Assembly: GCA_022649135.1 (NCBI GenBank)
Contig: JALCNP010000009.1
Span: 1 to 64,000 of the forward strand
Source of the DNA: Bifidobacterium sp.
Lineage (GTDB): Bacteria > Actinomycetota > Actinomycetes > Actinomycetales > Bifidobacteriaceae
Length of the DNA: 64,000 bases
Direction of reading: 5' to 3'
The notes under the pieces are model-generated. The model was not told the DNA's origin and searched no databases. It worked only from the letters and a program-made list of their open reading frames with translations. The position numbers and the translations under genes were made by a program. Below are positions 1-9,343 of the stretch, in pieces (the stretch's first letter is position 1; every line of letters starts with the position of its first letter).

Positions 1-180
1 CACCATCCGCGACCGGAACAGCGAGATCCACACCGCATACACCACCGGCACCACGAACACGAACACGAACACCACCGCGAACGGCCACATGAACTTCCAC
101 CCACGCCAATCACGACCACGACGACGCTCTCGTGGTATGGCGTTCTGCCCCACCGGGGCAACCACATCTGCTGAAACCAT
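1..180 (-). CDS. Sugar ABC transporter permease, MalF type (N-terminal part)
   Basis: Only the first 60 codons lie in the window; the gene runs off the left edge. The start ATG at 180 follows a GGAGGG ribosome-binding site. A basic cytoplasmic stretch (RERRRGRDWRGW) leads into one hydrophobic segment (WPFAVVFVFVFVVPVVYAVW), the usual first helix of MalF-type permeases. A LacI regulator is transcribed divergently from 386, the common arrangement for a regulated sugar transporter. The substrate cannot be told from this fragment. Confidence 0.75.
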   Translation of the reverse strand, partial: MVSADVVAPVGQNAIPRERRRGRDWRGWKFMWPFAVVFVFVFVVPVVYAVWISLFRSRMV

Positions 181-276
181 TCCAACCCTCCGCTTGAAGG
201 AAACTCGACCATGCTGCAGCGGCCACGCCGCACGCAACTCTTGCAACACTGCACTGAAGCACCAATAAATGTTTGC

Positions 277-290
277 GTTACCATAATAAC
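277..290. promoter_or_regulatory. Possible LacI operator between permease and regulator
   Basis: An inverted repeat GTTA-N6-TAAC lies in the roughly 200-bp divergent gap between the permease start (180) and the LacI regulator start (386). Position and symmetry fit an operator for the adjacent regulator. The half-sites are short, so this is tentative. Confidence 0.3.
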
Positions 291-385
291 ACCATCCGCC
301 GCGTTGTCCATTGCGCAAGGAGAAACGCGGCGGCGGGAATTCGACTATAGTGGTGAGGAAAACACAGCAATGTCAAGGTGGAGCA

Positions 386-1411
386 ATGGAACGTGCCCAG
401 CCGGCATCCATGCAGGATGTCGCCAAAGAAGCCGGTGTGTCGCCACAGACGGTATCCCGGGTCGCCAACGGAAGCAAAGCCGTCCGTCCCGATACCCGGC
501 AAAAGGTCGAGGCGGCGATGGAGAAGTTGGGATACCGGCCAAACTACGCCGCTCGTGCACTGAAACACGGCCGGTTCAAAGACATCGGCGTGGTGATGTT
601 CAATATGACCACTTATGGTAACGCACGCATTCTCAACGGCATCGCCGGTGCGGCGGCCGACAGCGGATACGCCATCACGGTGCACACCATAGGGAAGGAA
701 AGGGAGCGGACGCTGCAGGGTGCCATCAACCGCATGAAACAGCTTCCCGTCGACGGCGTCATCATCATCCTGGAGGAGCACATCAGCGATTTCACGGAGT
801 TCTGCCCCACCAGGGACCTGCCCGTCGTTCTCGTCTGCGAGGAACCGGCGAACCATTGTCCCACCATCGATGCCGACCAATATGGCTGTTCGACGGCAAT
901 AGTCGATTATCTTCTGAGCAAGGGACACAGAACCGTCTACCACATCGCCGGACCATCATCCTCCAGGGCCGCCGAAAGCCGAGCCAAGGGCTGGCGCGAT
1001 GCGCTGGAGCAGTTCGGCATCCCGCTTCCCGAAACATACATCGGCGACTGGGAGGCGGACAGCGGATATCAGGCGGGACTGGCATTGGCCCACCAGCCTG
1101 ATTGCACAGCAATCTACGCCGCGAACGATCAGATGGCATACGGAGTGATCCAAGGACTCGAGGCCGCCCACAGGCGCGTTCCCGATGACGTCAGCGTCAT
1201 CGGGGTCGACGACTCCCTCGTGGGGCTGGTGCCCAGACTGGGCCTGACGACCATGCGCATGGAGTTCGACAGGATAGGCAGGGAGGCGTTCTCCATGGTC
1301 AAACGACAGTGTGAGGGAGAGCGAGTTCCCTCCGGAGTGAAAACCGTCATTCCAACGCGGCTCATCGAGCGAAGCTCCGTGCGCGACATGAGCCACGACG
1401 ACGAGGCATAG
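386..1411 (+). CDS. LacI-family transcriptional regulator
   Basis: A 341-residue LacI/GalR repressor. The N-terminal helix-turn-helix is at about residues 9-30 (MQDVAKEAGVSPQTVSRVAN), followed by the hinge (PNYAARALK) and a periplasmic-binding-protein-like sugar-sensing domain. I chose the ATG at 386 because GGTGGAG precedes it and the reading starts just before the helix-turn-helix; an upstream ATG at 311 would add 25 unlikely residues. It is divergent from the MalF-type permease at the left edge and so probably represses that transporter and itself. The effector sugar is unknown. Confidence 0.9.
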   Translation: MERAQPASMQDVAKEAGVSPQTVSRVANGSKAVRPDTRQKVEAAMEKLGYRPNYAARALKHGRFKDIGVVMFNMTTYGNARILNGIAGAAADSGYAITVHTIGKERERTLQGAINRMKQLPVDGVIIILEEHISDFTEFCPTRDLPVVLVCEEPANHCPTIDADQYGCSTAIVDYLLSKGHRTVYHIAGPSSSRAAESRAKGWRDALEQFGIPLPETYIGDWEADSGYQAGLALAHQPDCTAIYAANDQMAYGVIQGLEAAHRRVPDDVSVIGVDDSLVGLVPRLGLTTMRMEFDRIGREAFSMVKRQCEGERVPSGVKTVIPTRLIERSSVRDMSHDDEA

Positions 1412-1414
1412 ACC

Positions 1415-1456
1415 CCACTGATGGGCGTATCGTCACAACGATACGCCCATCAGTGG
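1415..1456. terminator. Strong hairpin between convergent genes
   Basis: A perfect 18-bp stem (CCACTGATGGGCGTATCG and its complement) with a six-base loop begins three bases after the regulator stop codon. It lies between this gene and the convergent pseudouridine synthase, so it can serve both strands. No U-tract follows. Confidence 0.8.
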
Positions 1457-1501
1457 CGGCGGAGAACCATCGTCGCGATGCGGCCAGTCACCGGTGATGT
1501 C

Positions 1502-2257
1502 TCATTTCTCCAGCCCATACCGAGAGACGAACAGACGCTCGACGCCCGTGATCGGATCGGTGAACCGCAGTGATCTCGCCACCAGCTGCAGAGGATGAGA
1601 GCAGTCATCGAAATCACGACTCACGATATTCGGGTAAAGATCGTCACCGACGATGGGCAGCCCCAGCGAGTTCATATGGACACGCAGCTGATGGGTTTTG
1701 CCGGTGCTCGGATGCAGAACATAGACGCGAAGTCCTTCGGAGCCCAGCCCCGCTACACCGTCGCCCACATCGACAAGCGTTCTGGCGTTGACCGTTCCCG
1801 GCTCCTCAAAGGCCTGCAGCACTCCCCTTTCCTTGACTATATGCGAGCAGCGAAGCAGAGGGAAGACACCCGGCGGGTGAAGTCTGGTCACCGTGCCGAA
1901 ACGCGGCCGCCGAACCGGACTGGACGGTGCGAGGCATTCGTATGTCTTGGACACGAGCCTTCGCTGGAACAGCATCTGGTATGCGCCCCGGACATGCGGA
2001 TCGCGGACGAAGACCATAATTCCCGCGGTCTGCCTGTCAAGGCGGTGCGCCGGTGTGATGTCAGGCTCTCCATACCCCTCCCTCAGCCGCATCAGAGCGG
2101 TCTCGCGATACCACATGCCCCGTGGCGTCGATGCGAGACAATGGGGCTTGTCGACGACGATGATGCGCGAGTCCTCGTAGATCACGGGCATGTCGACGTC
2201 AATATGAGGCTCCTGGGTGACCCAGCTATGAGGTCTGTCGCGTCCACCCGTGCTCAC
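1502..2257 (-). CDS. RluA-family RNA pseudouridine synthase
   Basis: A 251-residue pseudouridine synthase that isomerises uridine in rRNA or tRNA. The family motif HRLDRQTAG is at residues 71-79 with the catalytic Asp at 74. A later HPxTGKTHQLRVH segment is the conserved C-terminal RluA motif. The start is GTG at 2257, set by a near-perfect AGGAGGTGA site six bases upstream; the open frame extends further up but lacks an initiation signal. There is no S4 domain, so it resembles the short RluA/RluF-like single-domain forms. The target uridine is not predictable. Confidence 0.85.
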   Translation of the reverse strand: MSTGGRDRPHSWVTQEPHIDVDMPVIYEDSRIIVVDKPHCLASTPRGMWYRETALMRLREGYGEPDITPAHRLDRQTAGIMVFVRDPHVRGAYQMLFQRRLVSKTYECLAPSSPVRRPRFGTVTRLHPPGVFPLLRCSHIVKERGVLQAFEEPGTVNARTLVDVGDGVAGLGSEGLRVYVLHPSTGKTHQLRVHMNSLGLPIVGDDLYPNIVSRDFDDCSHPLQLVARSLRFTDPITGVERLFVSRYGLEK

Positions 2258-2382
2258 TTCCGCATCACCTCCTCCACGGCATCCACCCCCCAACTCCTGT
2301 AACGGGCACCGTGCCGCCGCCCATTGCATGCCCCGAATCCCATGCCATTTGTTCCACAGTGCATGCCCCGGGGGAACGTCGC

Positions 2383-4272
2383 CTATTCGACGGTGACGGA
2401 TTTGGCGAGATTACGGGGCTTGTCGACGTCATACCCCTTCAGCGTCGCCATATCCATCGCGAACATCTGCAGGGGAACCACATCGACCAGGGGGCTGAGA
2501 AGCGTGGGGCATGCGGGACGCCAGAACACCATGTCGGCGTAACGCTCGACATCCGGGTCGCCCTCCTCGGCGACGACGATGGTGAATGCGCCACGGGCCT
2601 TCACCTCCTCTATCCCCGAAATGACCTTGTTATGCAGCGTGTTGCGGCCGCGGGCCGAGGGGACGATCACGACGACCGGCTCCCCCTCGTCGACAAGAGC
2701 GATCGGACCATGCTTGAGCTCGCCCGCGGCGAAGCCCTCGGTGAACGTGTAGGCGACCTCCTTGAGCTTGAGGGCCCCCTCCATGGCGACGGGATAGCCG
2801 ACGTGCCGCCCCAGGAAGAGGAAGGAACGGGCGTTGAGCATCCTCTTCGCCGCCTTCTCCACGACTTCGCTCTGCGTGTCCAGAACCCACTGGATCTTCT
2901 TCGGCATCGCCTTGAGCTGTTTGACGATCTGATGGATCTCATCGCGGAACATGGTTCCCTTGACCTGGGCGAAATAGAGGCCGAGCAGATACGCGGCGAC
3001 GACCTGAGCCACAAAGGCCTTGGTCGAGGCCACGGCTATCTCCGGGCCCGCATGGGTGTAGAGCACGGCGTCGGATTCGCGCGGGATGCTCGATCCCTGC
3101 GTATTGCAGATGGCCAGGACGCGCGACCCCTGCTCCCGTGCATGGCGCAACGCCATCAGCGTGTCCATGGTCTCCCCCGACTGGGAGATGGCCACGACAA
3201 GGGTGCGCGGCGTGAGGATCGGATCCCTGTAGCGGAACTCGTGGGCGAGCTCGACCTCCACCGGGATGCGGACCCAGTGCTCGATCGCGTACTTCGCCAC
3301 CATCCCGGCATAGCTCGCCGTCCCGCACGCCACGACGATGATCTTGTCGATGGAGCGAAACACCTCGGGGCTTATACGGACCTCGTCCAATACGATGTCG
3401 CCGTTCTCTGCGAACCTTCCCAGCAGCGTGTCCGCCACGGCGGCCGGATCCTCGTGTATCTCCTTGTCCATGAAGGAGGGCCAGCCGCCCTTTTCCGCTG
3501 CGGAGGCGTCCCAGTCGACCGTGAACCTGTGGGAGTCGGTGATCTCATGGCCGGTGAAGTCCGTCACCGTGACGCTGCGGTTCGTGATGCACACCGCCTG
3601 ATCCTGCCCCAGCTCCATGGCGTCCTTCGTGTAGGCGACGAAGGCGGCGACATCGGAGCCGAGGAAGTTCTCGCCCTTGCCAAGCCCCACCACAAGAGGG
3701 GAATCATGGCGTGCGCCGACGACGATGTCAGGCTGGCGGCTGTCCACGGCGAGAATGGTGAAAGCGCCGGACAGCATCCGCGCCATTCTACGCACCGCGG
3801 TGAAGAGATCGGGATGGCCCGTCTCCGTGATGATGGTGTTGGCGATCTTTCCCAACAGCTTCGCGGCCACCTCGGTGTCTGTGCCGGAGACGAATGTGTA
3901 GCCCTCGGCCTGCAGATCGAATTTCAGCGTGTTCGCATTCTCTATGATTCCGTTGTGGATCAGGGCGATGTGTCCATCCGCGCTCATATGGGGGTGGGCG
4001 TTGACATCACTGGGCTCCCCATTGGTCGCCCACCTCGTATGGCCTATGGCGACCGTGGCATCCGGAAGGGGGCTGCGCTGTATCTCCTTCTCGAGATTCA
4101 CCAGCCGTCCGGCCTTCTTGCGCACCGCGATCTTGTCCATCCCGGGGGCGGCAAGAGCGACTCCCGCCGAGTCATATCCCCGGTATTCCAGTCTCTTGAG
4201 CCCCTGCATGCATACCTCAAGGGGTTTGCCGCAAGCCGTCGATCCACCTGCATATCCAACAATTCCGCACAT
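2383..4272 (-). CDS. glmS: Glutamine-fructose-6-phosphate aminotransferase (isomerising)
   Basis: A 629-residue enzyme making glucosamine 6-phosphate from fructose 6-phosphate and glutamine, the entry step to peptidoglycan precursors. It starts MCGIVGY, exposing the nucleophilic N-terminal Cys of the class II glutaminase domain (about 1-230). Two SIS sugar-isomerase domains follow (QSGETMDTL in the first) and the protein ends with the family-typical KSVTVE. The full family length is present. No Shine-Dalgarno sequence is visible; TAGACT lies eight bases before the ATG, so initiation could be leaderless. The gene follows the amino-acid transporter operon by 59 bp. Confidence 0.97.
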   Translation of the reverse strand: MCGIVGYAGGSTACGKPLEVCMQGLKRLEYRGYDSAGVALAAPGMDKIAVRKKAGRLVNLEKEIQRSPLPDATVAIGHTRWATNGEPSDVNAHPHMSADGHIALIHNGIIENANTLKFDLQAEGYTFVSGTDTEVAAKLLGKIANTIITETGHPDLFTAVRRMARMLSGAFTILAVDSRQPDIVVGARHDSPLVVGLGKGENFLGSDVAAFVAYTKDAMELGQDQAVCITNRSVTVTDFTGHEITDSHRFTVDWDASAAEKGGWPSFMDKEIHEDPAAVADTLLGRFAENGDIVLDEVRISPEVFRSIDKIIVVACGTASYAGMVAKYAIEHWVRIPVEVELAHEFRYRDPILTPRTLVVAISQSGETMDTLMALRHAREQGSRVLAICNTQGSSIPRESDAVLYTHAGPEIAVASTKAFVAQVVAAYLLGLYFAQVKGTMFRDEIHQIVKQLKAMPKKIQWVLDTQSEVVEKAAKRMLNARSFLFLGRHVGYPVAMEGALKLKEVAYTFTEGFAAGELKHGPIALVDEGEPVVVIVPSARGRNTLHNKVISGIEEVKARGAFTIVVAEEGDPDVERYADMVFWRPACPTLLSPLVDVVPLQMFAMDMATLKGYDVDKPRNLAKSVTVE

Positions 4273-4331
4273 GGTTAACTAGTCTATGGGACGTATTGCG
4301 CCACGGGCCCGAAAACACAGATTTTTCACGA

Positions 4332-5126
4332 TTACAGAACGTGATCGAGAAACGCGCGGAATCGATCCTCGTGCGGATCGTCGAGAATTTCAGGGCCTCC
4401 GTGCTCGACGACGACGCCTCCGTCCATGAAGACGATCTGATCGGCCACCTCACGCGCGAAACCGATTTCATGCGTGACCACGATCATCGTCATGCCATCC
4501 TTGGCCAAACCGCGCATCACGGACAGAACCTCCCCGACCAATTCAGGATCAAGAGCCGATGTCGGTTCATCGAACAGCATGATCTCGGGTTTCATGGCCA
4601 GCGCACGGGCGATGGCCACACGCTGCTGCTGCCCGCCGGAAAGCTGCACGGGATAGTAGTCGGCACGATCCTCCATGCCGACTCTCCTCAGCTCGGACAG
4701 GGCCCGTTCCCTCGCCTCATGCTTGGCGACGTGCGCCACGTGCACCGGGGCCTCCATGACGTTCTCCAGAGCCGTTTTGTGTGGGAAAAGGTTGAACCTC
4801 TGAAAGACCATGCCCAGCTTTTCGCGCTGCCGGGCCACCTCCCGCTCGTTGAGCGACTGCAGGACATCCCGCCCATTCCTCGAGACATGACGATAGCCGA
4901 CGAGCTCGCCGTCAACGTCTATCTCGCCGCCGGTCAGCGTCTCCAGCTGATTGATCAGACGCAGGAAAGTGGACTTCCCCGATCCCGACGGCCCCAGAAT
5001 GACGGTGACCGTCCCCGGCATCACGGTCATGGTGATGCCCCGGAGGACGTGAAGATCCCCGAAGGCCTTATGGACCTCGATCGCCTGCACGGCCGGTACG
5101 TCTCCTCTGCCCGAAGTGTTCGACAT
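4332..5126 (-). CDS. Polar amino-acid ABC transporter, ATP-binding protein
   Basis: A 264-residue ATPase of the GlnQ/HisP family. Walker A GPSGSGKS is at about 45-52, then the signature [15 protein letters not shown], Walker [15 protein letters not shown] and the switch His (VTHE). The ATG at 5126 has AGAGGAG nine bases upstream. An in-frame ATG at 5153, overlapping the permease stop as ATGA, would add nine residues and remains possible. It is the last gene of a three-gene operon with permease 5150-6142 and binding protein 6181-7095. Confidence 0.93.
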   Translation of the reverse strand: MSNTSGRGDVPAVQAIEVHKAFGDLHVLRGITMTVMPGTVTVILGPSGSGKSTFLRLINQLETLTGGEIDVDGELVGYRHVSRNGRDVLQSLNEREVARQREKLGMVFQRFNLFPHKTALENVMEAPVHVAHVAKHEARERALSELRRVGMEDRADYYPVQLSGGQQQRVAIARALAMKPEIMLFDEPTSALDPELVGEVLSVMRGLAKDGMTMIVVTHEIGFAREVADQIVFMDGGVVVEHGGPEILDDPHEDRFRAFLDHVL

Positions 5127-5149
5127 CGCGTGCATCTCCTCTGCCCCAC

Positions 5150-6142
5150 TCATGCGTTCAACCCCACGAAAGTGGCCTGATTGGTCTTATGGATATCGTC
5201 TTTCGGCTCCCCATCGCTCTTTCCCGGCAACGTCGGCTGTTTGCCTCTGGTTCCGATGGCGCGCTGGTTGAAGCCCTTGCCGAAGTGACGCTCCAGCCGC
5301 GACTGGACGATCATCAGCAGCGTGGTGATGACCAGATACCATATGCACGCCACGATAAGCAGCGGAATCGGCTTGTAGATGCGATTGGCGATCGCATCCG
5401 TCGCGAATTGAAGCTCAAGGCTGAACGGCACGGCCATGACCAGCGACGTGGTCTTCAGCATTCCGATGGTCTCGTTGCCGGTGGGCGGGACGATGATGCG
5501 CATGGCCTGCGGAAGAACGATCCGTCGCATGATCTGCGAGCGCCCCATGCCCAGGGCCTGAGCGGCCTCGCTCTGACCCGGATCCACCGCCTCCAGACCC
5601 GCACGCACGATTTCAGCGAGATAGGCGGCTTCGTTAAGGGCCAATCCGATCACGGCCGCAAGAAACCCCTGCTCGATGAATCCCGCAACCTGGGAGGAAT
5701 CAACACTGGCGAAGGTGATGGACGTGAAGGGGATGCCCAGCGACATGCGAGGGATCAGAACCGCGAACAGCCCCCAGAAGATGAGCTGGGTGTAGACGGG
5801 GGTGCCGCGGAAGAACCAGATGTAGAACCAGCTGACGGCGCGCAGAACGGGATTCGCCGATTTCCGCATGACGGCGAGAACGATGGACAGGATGACGGCG
5901 ATGATCATGGACGCCGCAGTGAGGATAAGCGTCCATCCGATCCCATCAAGAACGTTCTCGTTGAACAGATACTTCCACACGACAGGCCATTCGAGTTTGT
6001 CGTTGGTGACCATGCCCTGAATGAGCATAAGGGCCAGTATGGCTACTATCACTCCCGCGACCAGCGATCCGGGACGTCTCACCGGCAGGGCGTGGATCCT
6101 GTTGGGGATGTCCGCCCCACCCGTTTCATCTGTGCGCGTCAT
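5150..6142 (-). CDS. Polar amino-acid ABC transporter permease
   Basis: A 330-residue HisM/GlnP-type permease with several membrane segments, starting near residue 26 ([18 protein letters not shown]). The cytoplasmic EAA loop ([22 protein letters not shown]) contacts the ATPase. [15 protein letters not shown] is the usual family signature. The N-terminus carries a longer polar extension than typical. It is translationally coupled to the ATPase gene, and the binding protein lies immediately upstream. Confidence 0.93.
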   Translation of the reverse strand: MTRTDETGGADIPNRIHALPVRRPGSLVAGVIVAILALMLIQGMVTNDKLEWPVVWKYLFNENVLDGIGWTLILTAASMIIAVILSIVLAVMRKSANPVLRAVSWFYIWFFRGTPVYTQLIFWGLFAVLIPRMSLGIPFTSITFASVDSSQVAGFIEQGFLAAVIGLALNEAAYLAEIVRAGLEAVDPGQSEAAQALGMGRSQIMRRIVLPQAMRIIVPPTGNETIGMLKTTSLVMAVPFSLELQFATDAIANRIYKPIPLLIVACIWYLVITTLLMIVQSRLERHFGKGFNQRAIGTRGKQPTLPGKSDGEPKDDIHKTNQATFVGLNA

Positions 6143-6180
6143 TCGAAACCTTCCTGCACGCCGTTATTCGTTCTCGTGCC

Positions 6181-7095
6181 TCAGTCCACCGTCGGGTTGA
6201 TCTCAGCCTTGCTGATGGCACCGCTGGAAACGCCCCACGTCTTGAGAATCTTGGCGTAGGTGCCGTCGTCCATCAGCTTCTGCAGCGCCTTCTGGACGGC
6301 CTGAGCGGTTTTCGTGTCGCCCTTCCTCACGGCGACCGCCTCCGGGGCCACGCCGACATCCTCGCCGAGTACCGCCAGCGTGTCACCCGTCTGCTTTATA
6401 GCATAGCCCGCGATGGGGGTATCCGCGTAGAACACCGACGCCTTGCCCGTCGCCACGGCGGTGGTCACATCGGTCTGCATCTTTGAGGACTGGACCTCGA
6501 CCGCCGGCTTCCCCGCGGCCTTGCATGCGGCGGTCGCCTTGGTCATCTCCGCCTCCTGGGTCGTTCCGGTCTGCACGGCGACCTTCACCCCGCACAGATT
6601 CGACGTGTCGACCTTGTCGGGGTTGCCCTTCTTCACGACGAAAGTCGACCCGGCCTTGAAATAGGTGACGAAGTCGATGGCCTTAAGACGTTCCGGAGTC
6701 ACCGTGAACGAGGAGATCCCGATATCGTATTTCGAACCGACCGCGGGAATGATGGCGTCGAAGGTCGAGGAGATCGTCTCCTCCTTCAAGCCGAACACGC
6801 GGGCCAACGCCTTGGAGAGGTCCACGTCGAATCCGACGGGGGTCTTGCCGTCGGACGCAAGGAACTCCGCCGGGGCATAGGACGTATCGGCTCCTACGGT
6901 GAGGACACCGTCCTGCGTCACCGAGGAGGGAAGCAGCGCCGCGATGGCGGAGTCCTTCGTAATGGAACTGGTGTCGAAGCCTTTCTGTGAAGAATCGCTC
7001 GTGGTGGAGTCGGTGGTTCCGCACGCCGCCACGGCGACGAGCATCGCGGTGCTCAATGACACCGCAATGGCTGATTTAATTCCCTTTATCGACAT
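6181..7095 (-). CDS. Amino-acid ABC transporter substrate-binding lipoprotein
   Basis: A 304-residue family 3 solute-binding protein. The signal peptide ends in the lipobox VAACG, so the mature protein is anchored to the membrane by Cys at about 25. The mature part has the family features DTSYAPAEF, GFDVDLSKALA and a RLKAIDFVT segment typical of SBP_bac_3 proteins for glutamate, glutamine, arginine or cystine. It is the first gene of the operon. The exact ligand is not evident. Confidence 0.93.
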   Translation of the reverse strand: MSIKGIKSAIAVSLSTAMLVAVAACGTTDSTTSDSSQKGFDTSSITKDSAIAALLPSSVTQDGVLTVGADTSYAPAEFLASDGKTPVGFDVDLSKALARVFGLKEETISSTFDAIIPAVGSKYDIGISSFTVTPERLKAIDFVTYFKAGSTFVVKKGNPDKVDTSNLCGVKVAVQTGTTQEAEMTKATAACKAAGKPAVEVQSSKMQTDVTTAVATGKASVFYADTPIAGYAIKQTGDTLAVLGEDVGVAPEAVAVRKGDTKTAQAVQKALQKLMDDGTYAKILKTWGVSSGAISKAEINPTVD

Positions 7096-7146
7096 GGTCT
7101 GCCTCTCTCGTCACACTGTCGTCACCGGACGTGCCTGCCTGGTGAT

Positions 7147-7175
7147 GTATTAGGAGAGTAAATGCGTTTTGTCAC
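7147..7175 (-). promoter_or_regulatory. Promoter of the amino-acid ABC operon
   Basis: On the minus strand GTGACA (7170-7175) is separated by exactly 17 bases from TAATAC (7147-7152), a good sigma-70-type match about 50 bases upstream of the binding-protein start at 7095. Confidence 0.6.
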
Positions 7176-7238
7176 GAAATGGTTAAACCGAGGCGCCATA
7201 GCACCGAATTGTCATGCATGTCACCACATGGCCGTCTG

Positions 7239-7712
7239 TCAGTGCATGTTCGCGTATCTCATTGCACGCAGGGCCTCGCGCCTGTCCTGGCTTTCGCGCA
7301 GGGACTGACGCTTGTCATACTCCTTTTTCCCTTTGGCAAGCGCTATCTGGGCCTTCACGAGACCATCCTTGAAATAGAGGCTGAGGGGGACGATGGCGTA
7401 CCCCTTGGCCTCGATCTGCCTGCTGAGTCTGGCTATCTGGGAGGCATGAAGCAGAAGCTTGCGTTTGCGCTTGGGAGCATGGTTGTTCCACGTTCCATTG
7501 AGATATTCCGGAATGTTCGCATTCTCGAGCCACACCTCGCCGTGCCTGTCGATGGTGATGAAGGACTGGGCCAGGGAGGCGTGCCCCTCCCGCAAGGATT
7601 TGACCTCGGTCCCGGTAAGTGCCACACCCGCCTCGTAGGTGTCCTCGATCGCGTAGTCGTGGCGCGCGCGCCTGTTCTGGGCAATGCTCGAAATCCCCTT
7701 CTCCTGGGCCAT
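7239..7712 (-). CDS. smpB: SsrA-binding protein SmpB
   Basis: A 157-residue tmRNA-binding protein that delivers tmRNA to stalled ribosomes. Family stretches ARHDYAIEDTYEAG, LTGTEVKSLREG and the basic C-terminal tail (KGKKEYDKRQSLRE) are all present. The ATG at 7712 has AGGAGGTG six bases upstream; the longer open frame upstream has no homology. It is the last gene of the prfB-ftsE-ftsX-CHAP-smpB series. The tmRNA gene itself is not visible nearby. Confidence 0.96.
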   Translation of the reverse strand: MAQEKGISSIAQNRRARHDYAIEDTYEAGVALTGTEVKSLREGHASLAQSFITIDRHGEVWLENANIPEYLNGTWNNHAPKRKRKLLLHASQIARLSRQIEAKGYAIVPLSLYFKDGLVKAQIALAKGKKEYDKRQSLRESQDRREALRAMRYANMH

Positions 7713-7827
7713 GGTGCACCTCCTCTCTCTCGTTGATATGACGGCGCACGGAGCAATCCGCCGGATGTCGATGTCGTCCCGAGCGAATATGGGTCGACGG
7801 ATTGCGATCGCGGACGCGGCATGCCTC

Positions 7828-9252
7828 TCAGTAATGAATGAACTGGTAGTTCGACGCGTTGTAGACGCGTTCCGCATAGGGGAATGACGGGAAGCCCGTG
7901 CCGCCTTCGGATATGATGACCGAGCCGTCCGAATTGACCCGTTCCACAACCGCGACATGTCCGTACTGCCAATCGGCGTTCCAACTCGTGACCCGCTGAC
8001 CCCGGGCGAACACCATGACAGCGCCGACGTGCGGCGTGTTGTTGACCAGATAGCCCATCGAACGTGCGTTGGACGCCCACTGGGCTCCGTCACCCATATA
8101 GGAACCCACGGGAAGCCGCAGCTGCGATCGCCGTATGTACGCCCACAGCGTGCAATTGAGCGCCGGATAGGCACTGCCCCCAACGGTGTTGCCGGTATAG
8201 TGCCCGTAGCAGTATGAGGAGCCCTCGGCGCAGCTTCCGGGAACGGCGTAATTCATGCCGACGGCGCCGCTGGATCCGGAATTGGAGGAGCCCCCGCTAC
8301 CGGAGTTCGAGGAGCCCCCGCTGCTGGTCCCGCCGCCGGAGGACGTCTGCCCCCCTCTCCCGATTTGCTGCGAGCCGCCCGAACCGGGATCCGGGGTGGT
8401 CGAGCCGGTGGGGACAGTCGCCGCATAGGAATCGATCTGCGATTTCAGCGCCACGATGTCAGCAGCCTCCTGGGCGGACTTGGTGGTCAGGGAACTTTTC
8501 TGCTGTTCGAGACTGCTGCGTGCCGCGGTTCCCTGGCTGCGAAGGCTCTCTAGCTGAGATTGCTTCGTCTGGGCGGATTCCGCAGCGACTTGAGCCGACG
8601 CGGCCTGCTCGTCGGTTTTCTGCTTCAGCGTGGAAATCTCACTCTCGATGGCATCGAGACGCTGCTGGCGATTCTCGGAGACGTTGAGGGAATCGGCGGC
8701 CGCGCTTGCGGCATTGGCCTCGCTGCGCGTCACCGCGGCCTCCGATTGCATTTTATTTACGAAATCCGTTGTCGTCGTAGCCTTGGTGACCACTTCCATA
8801 ACCGTGGACGCATCGGAGCCGTGGAAGCTGTCCCGAGCGAGCTGGGCAACGGCCGCCTTGGCGTCGTCGTAGTCCATCCCGGTCTGCTTGATCTTGGCTT
8901 GGAGATCGGCCTTGTCCTTTTGGGCGGCCTGAAGCCGCTGAGCCGTGGTCTCGGCGAGATCCTTCGCCTGCTGGGCATCCTGCTGCGCCTGCTGGGCGGC
9001 CTTTTCCGCAGCCGGAATCTGGTTTTGGGTCAGATCGTTGAGCTGCAGAATCTGATCGGTGAGACTCTGACTCACCCCCGTCAACTTGGCCTTTAGCGCG
9101 CTCTGCTCGTCAAGCTTCTGCTGGTACTCCTGCTGCGTCACCGCATAGGCCCGCGGCGCCGCCGTCACGGTTCCGGCCAGCCCCACGCCGAACGTGGTCA
9201 CAGCAGCCAGCGTCAATGCCGCAGCGGCGTTGATACGTTTCGCATGCTTCAT
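7828..9252 (-). CDS. Secreted coiled-coil CHAP-domain peptidoglycan hydrolase (PcsB-like)
   Basis: A 474-residue secreted protein. The signal peptide (about 1-37) is cleaved near YAVTQ. Residues about 40-290 are Gln/Ala/Lys-rich heptads predicted to form long coiled coils. A Gly/Ser linker (about 295-335) leads to a C-terminal CHAP domain with the catalytic Cys at 367 (NCTLWAY) and His at 432 (GHVAVVE), the amidase/endopeptidase signature. It sits 91 bp downstream of ftsX, as with hydrolases activated by FtsEX (PcsB in streptococci, RipC in mycobacteria). The likely role is splitting septal peptidoglycan at division; the bond it cuts cannot be told from sequence. Confidence 0.9.
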   Translation of the reverse strand: MKHAKRINAAAALTLAAVTTFGVGLAGTVTAAPRAYAVTQQEYQQKLDEQSALKAKLTGVSQSLTDQILQLNDLTQNQIPAAEKAAQQAQQDAQQAKDLAETTAQRLQAAQKDKADLQAKIKQTGMDYDDAKAAVAQLARDSFHGSDASTVMEVVTKATTTTDFVNKMQSEAAVTRSEANAASAAADSLNVSENRQQRLDAIESEISTLKQKTDEQAASAQVAAESAQTKQSQLESLRSQGTAARSSLEQQKSSLTTKSAQEAADIVALKSQIDSYAATVPTGSTTPDPGSGGSQQIGRGGQTSSGGGTSSGGSSNSGSGGSSNSGSSGAVGMNYAVPGSCAEGSSYCYGHYTGNTVGGSAYPALNCTLWAYIRRSQLRLPVGSYMGDGAQWASNARSMGYLVNNTPHVGAVMVFARGQRVTSWNADWQYGHVAVVERVNSDGSVIISEGGTGFPSFPYAERVYNASNYQFIHY

Positions 9253-9343
9253 TACTTCAGCCTTTCACCTCGTCTGAATTCCATATTGTAGCGTCTTTTT
9301 CTGGAGGGCGGCAGAGACGGGGCAGCCACCGGACGGTCGCGCG

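Noticed and set aside
2311..4278. 655-codon open frame on the plus strand opposite glmS
   Set aside because: It is the antisense shadow of the highly conserved glmS gene; the translation has no recognisable domain and shows Arg/His/Gly-rich shadow composition.
4273..4331. glmS ribozyme/riboswitch upstream of glmS
   Set aside because: The upstream gap is only 59 bp, with no sign of the ribozyme core; this element is typical of Firmicutes.
7096..7238. tmRNA gene next to smpB
   Set aside because: No tRNA-like ends or encoded tag frame are visible in the short gap; it holds the promoter of the amino-acid transporter.
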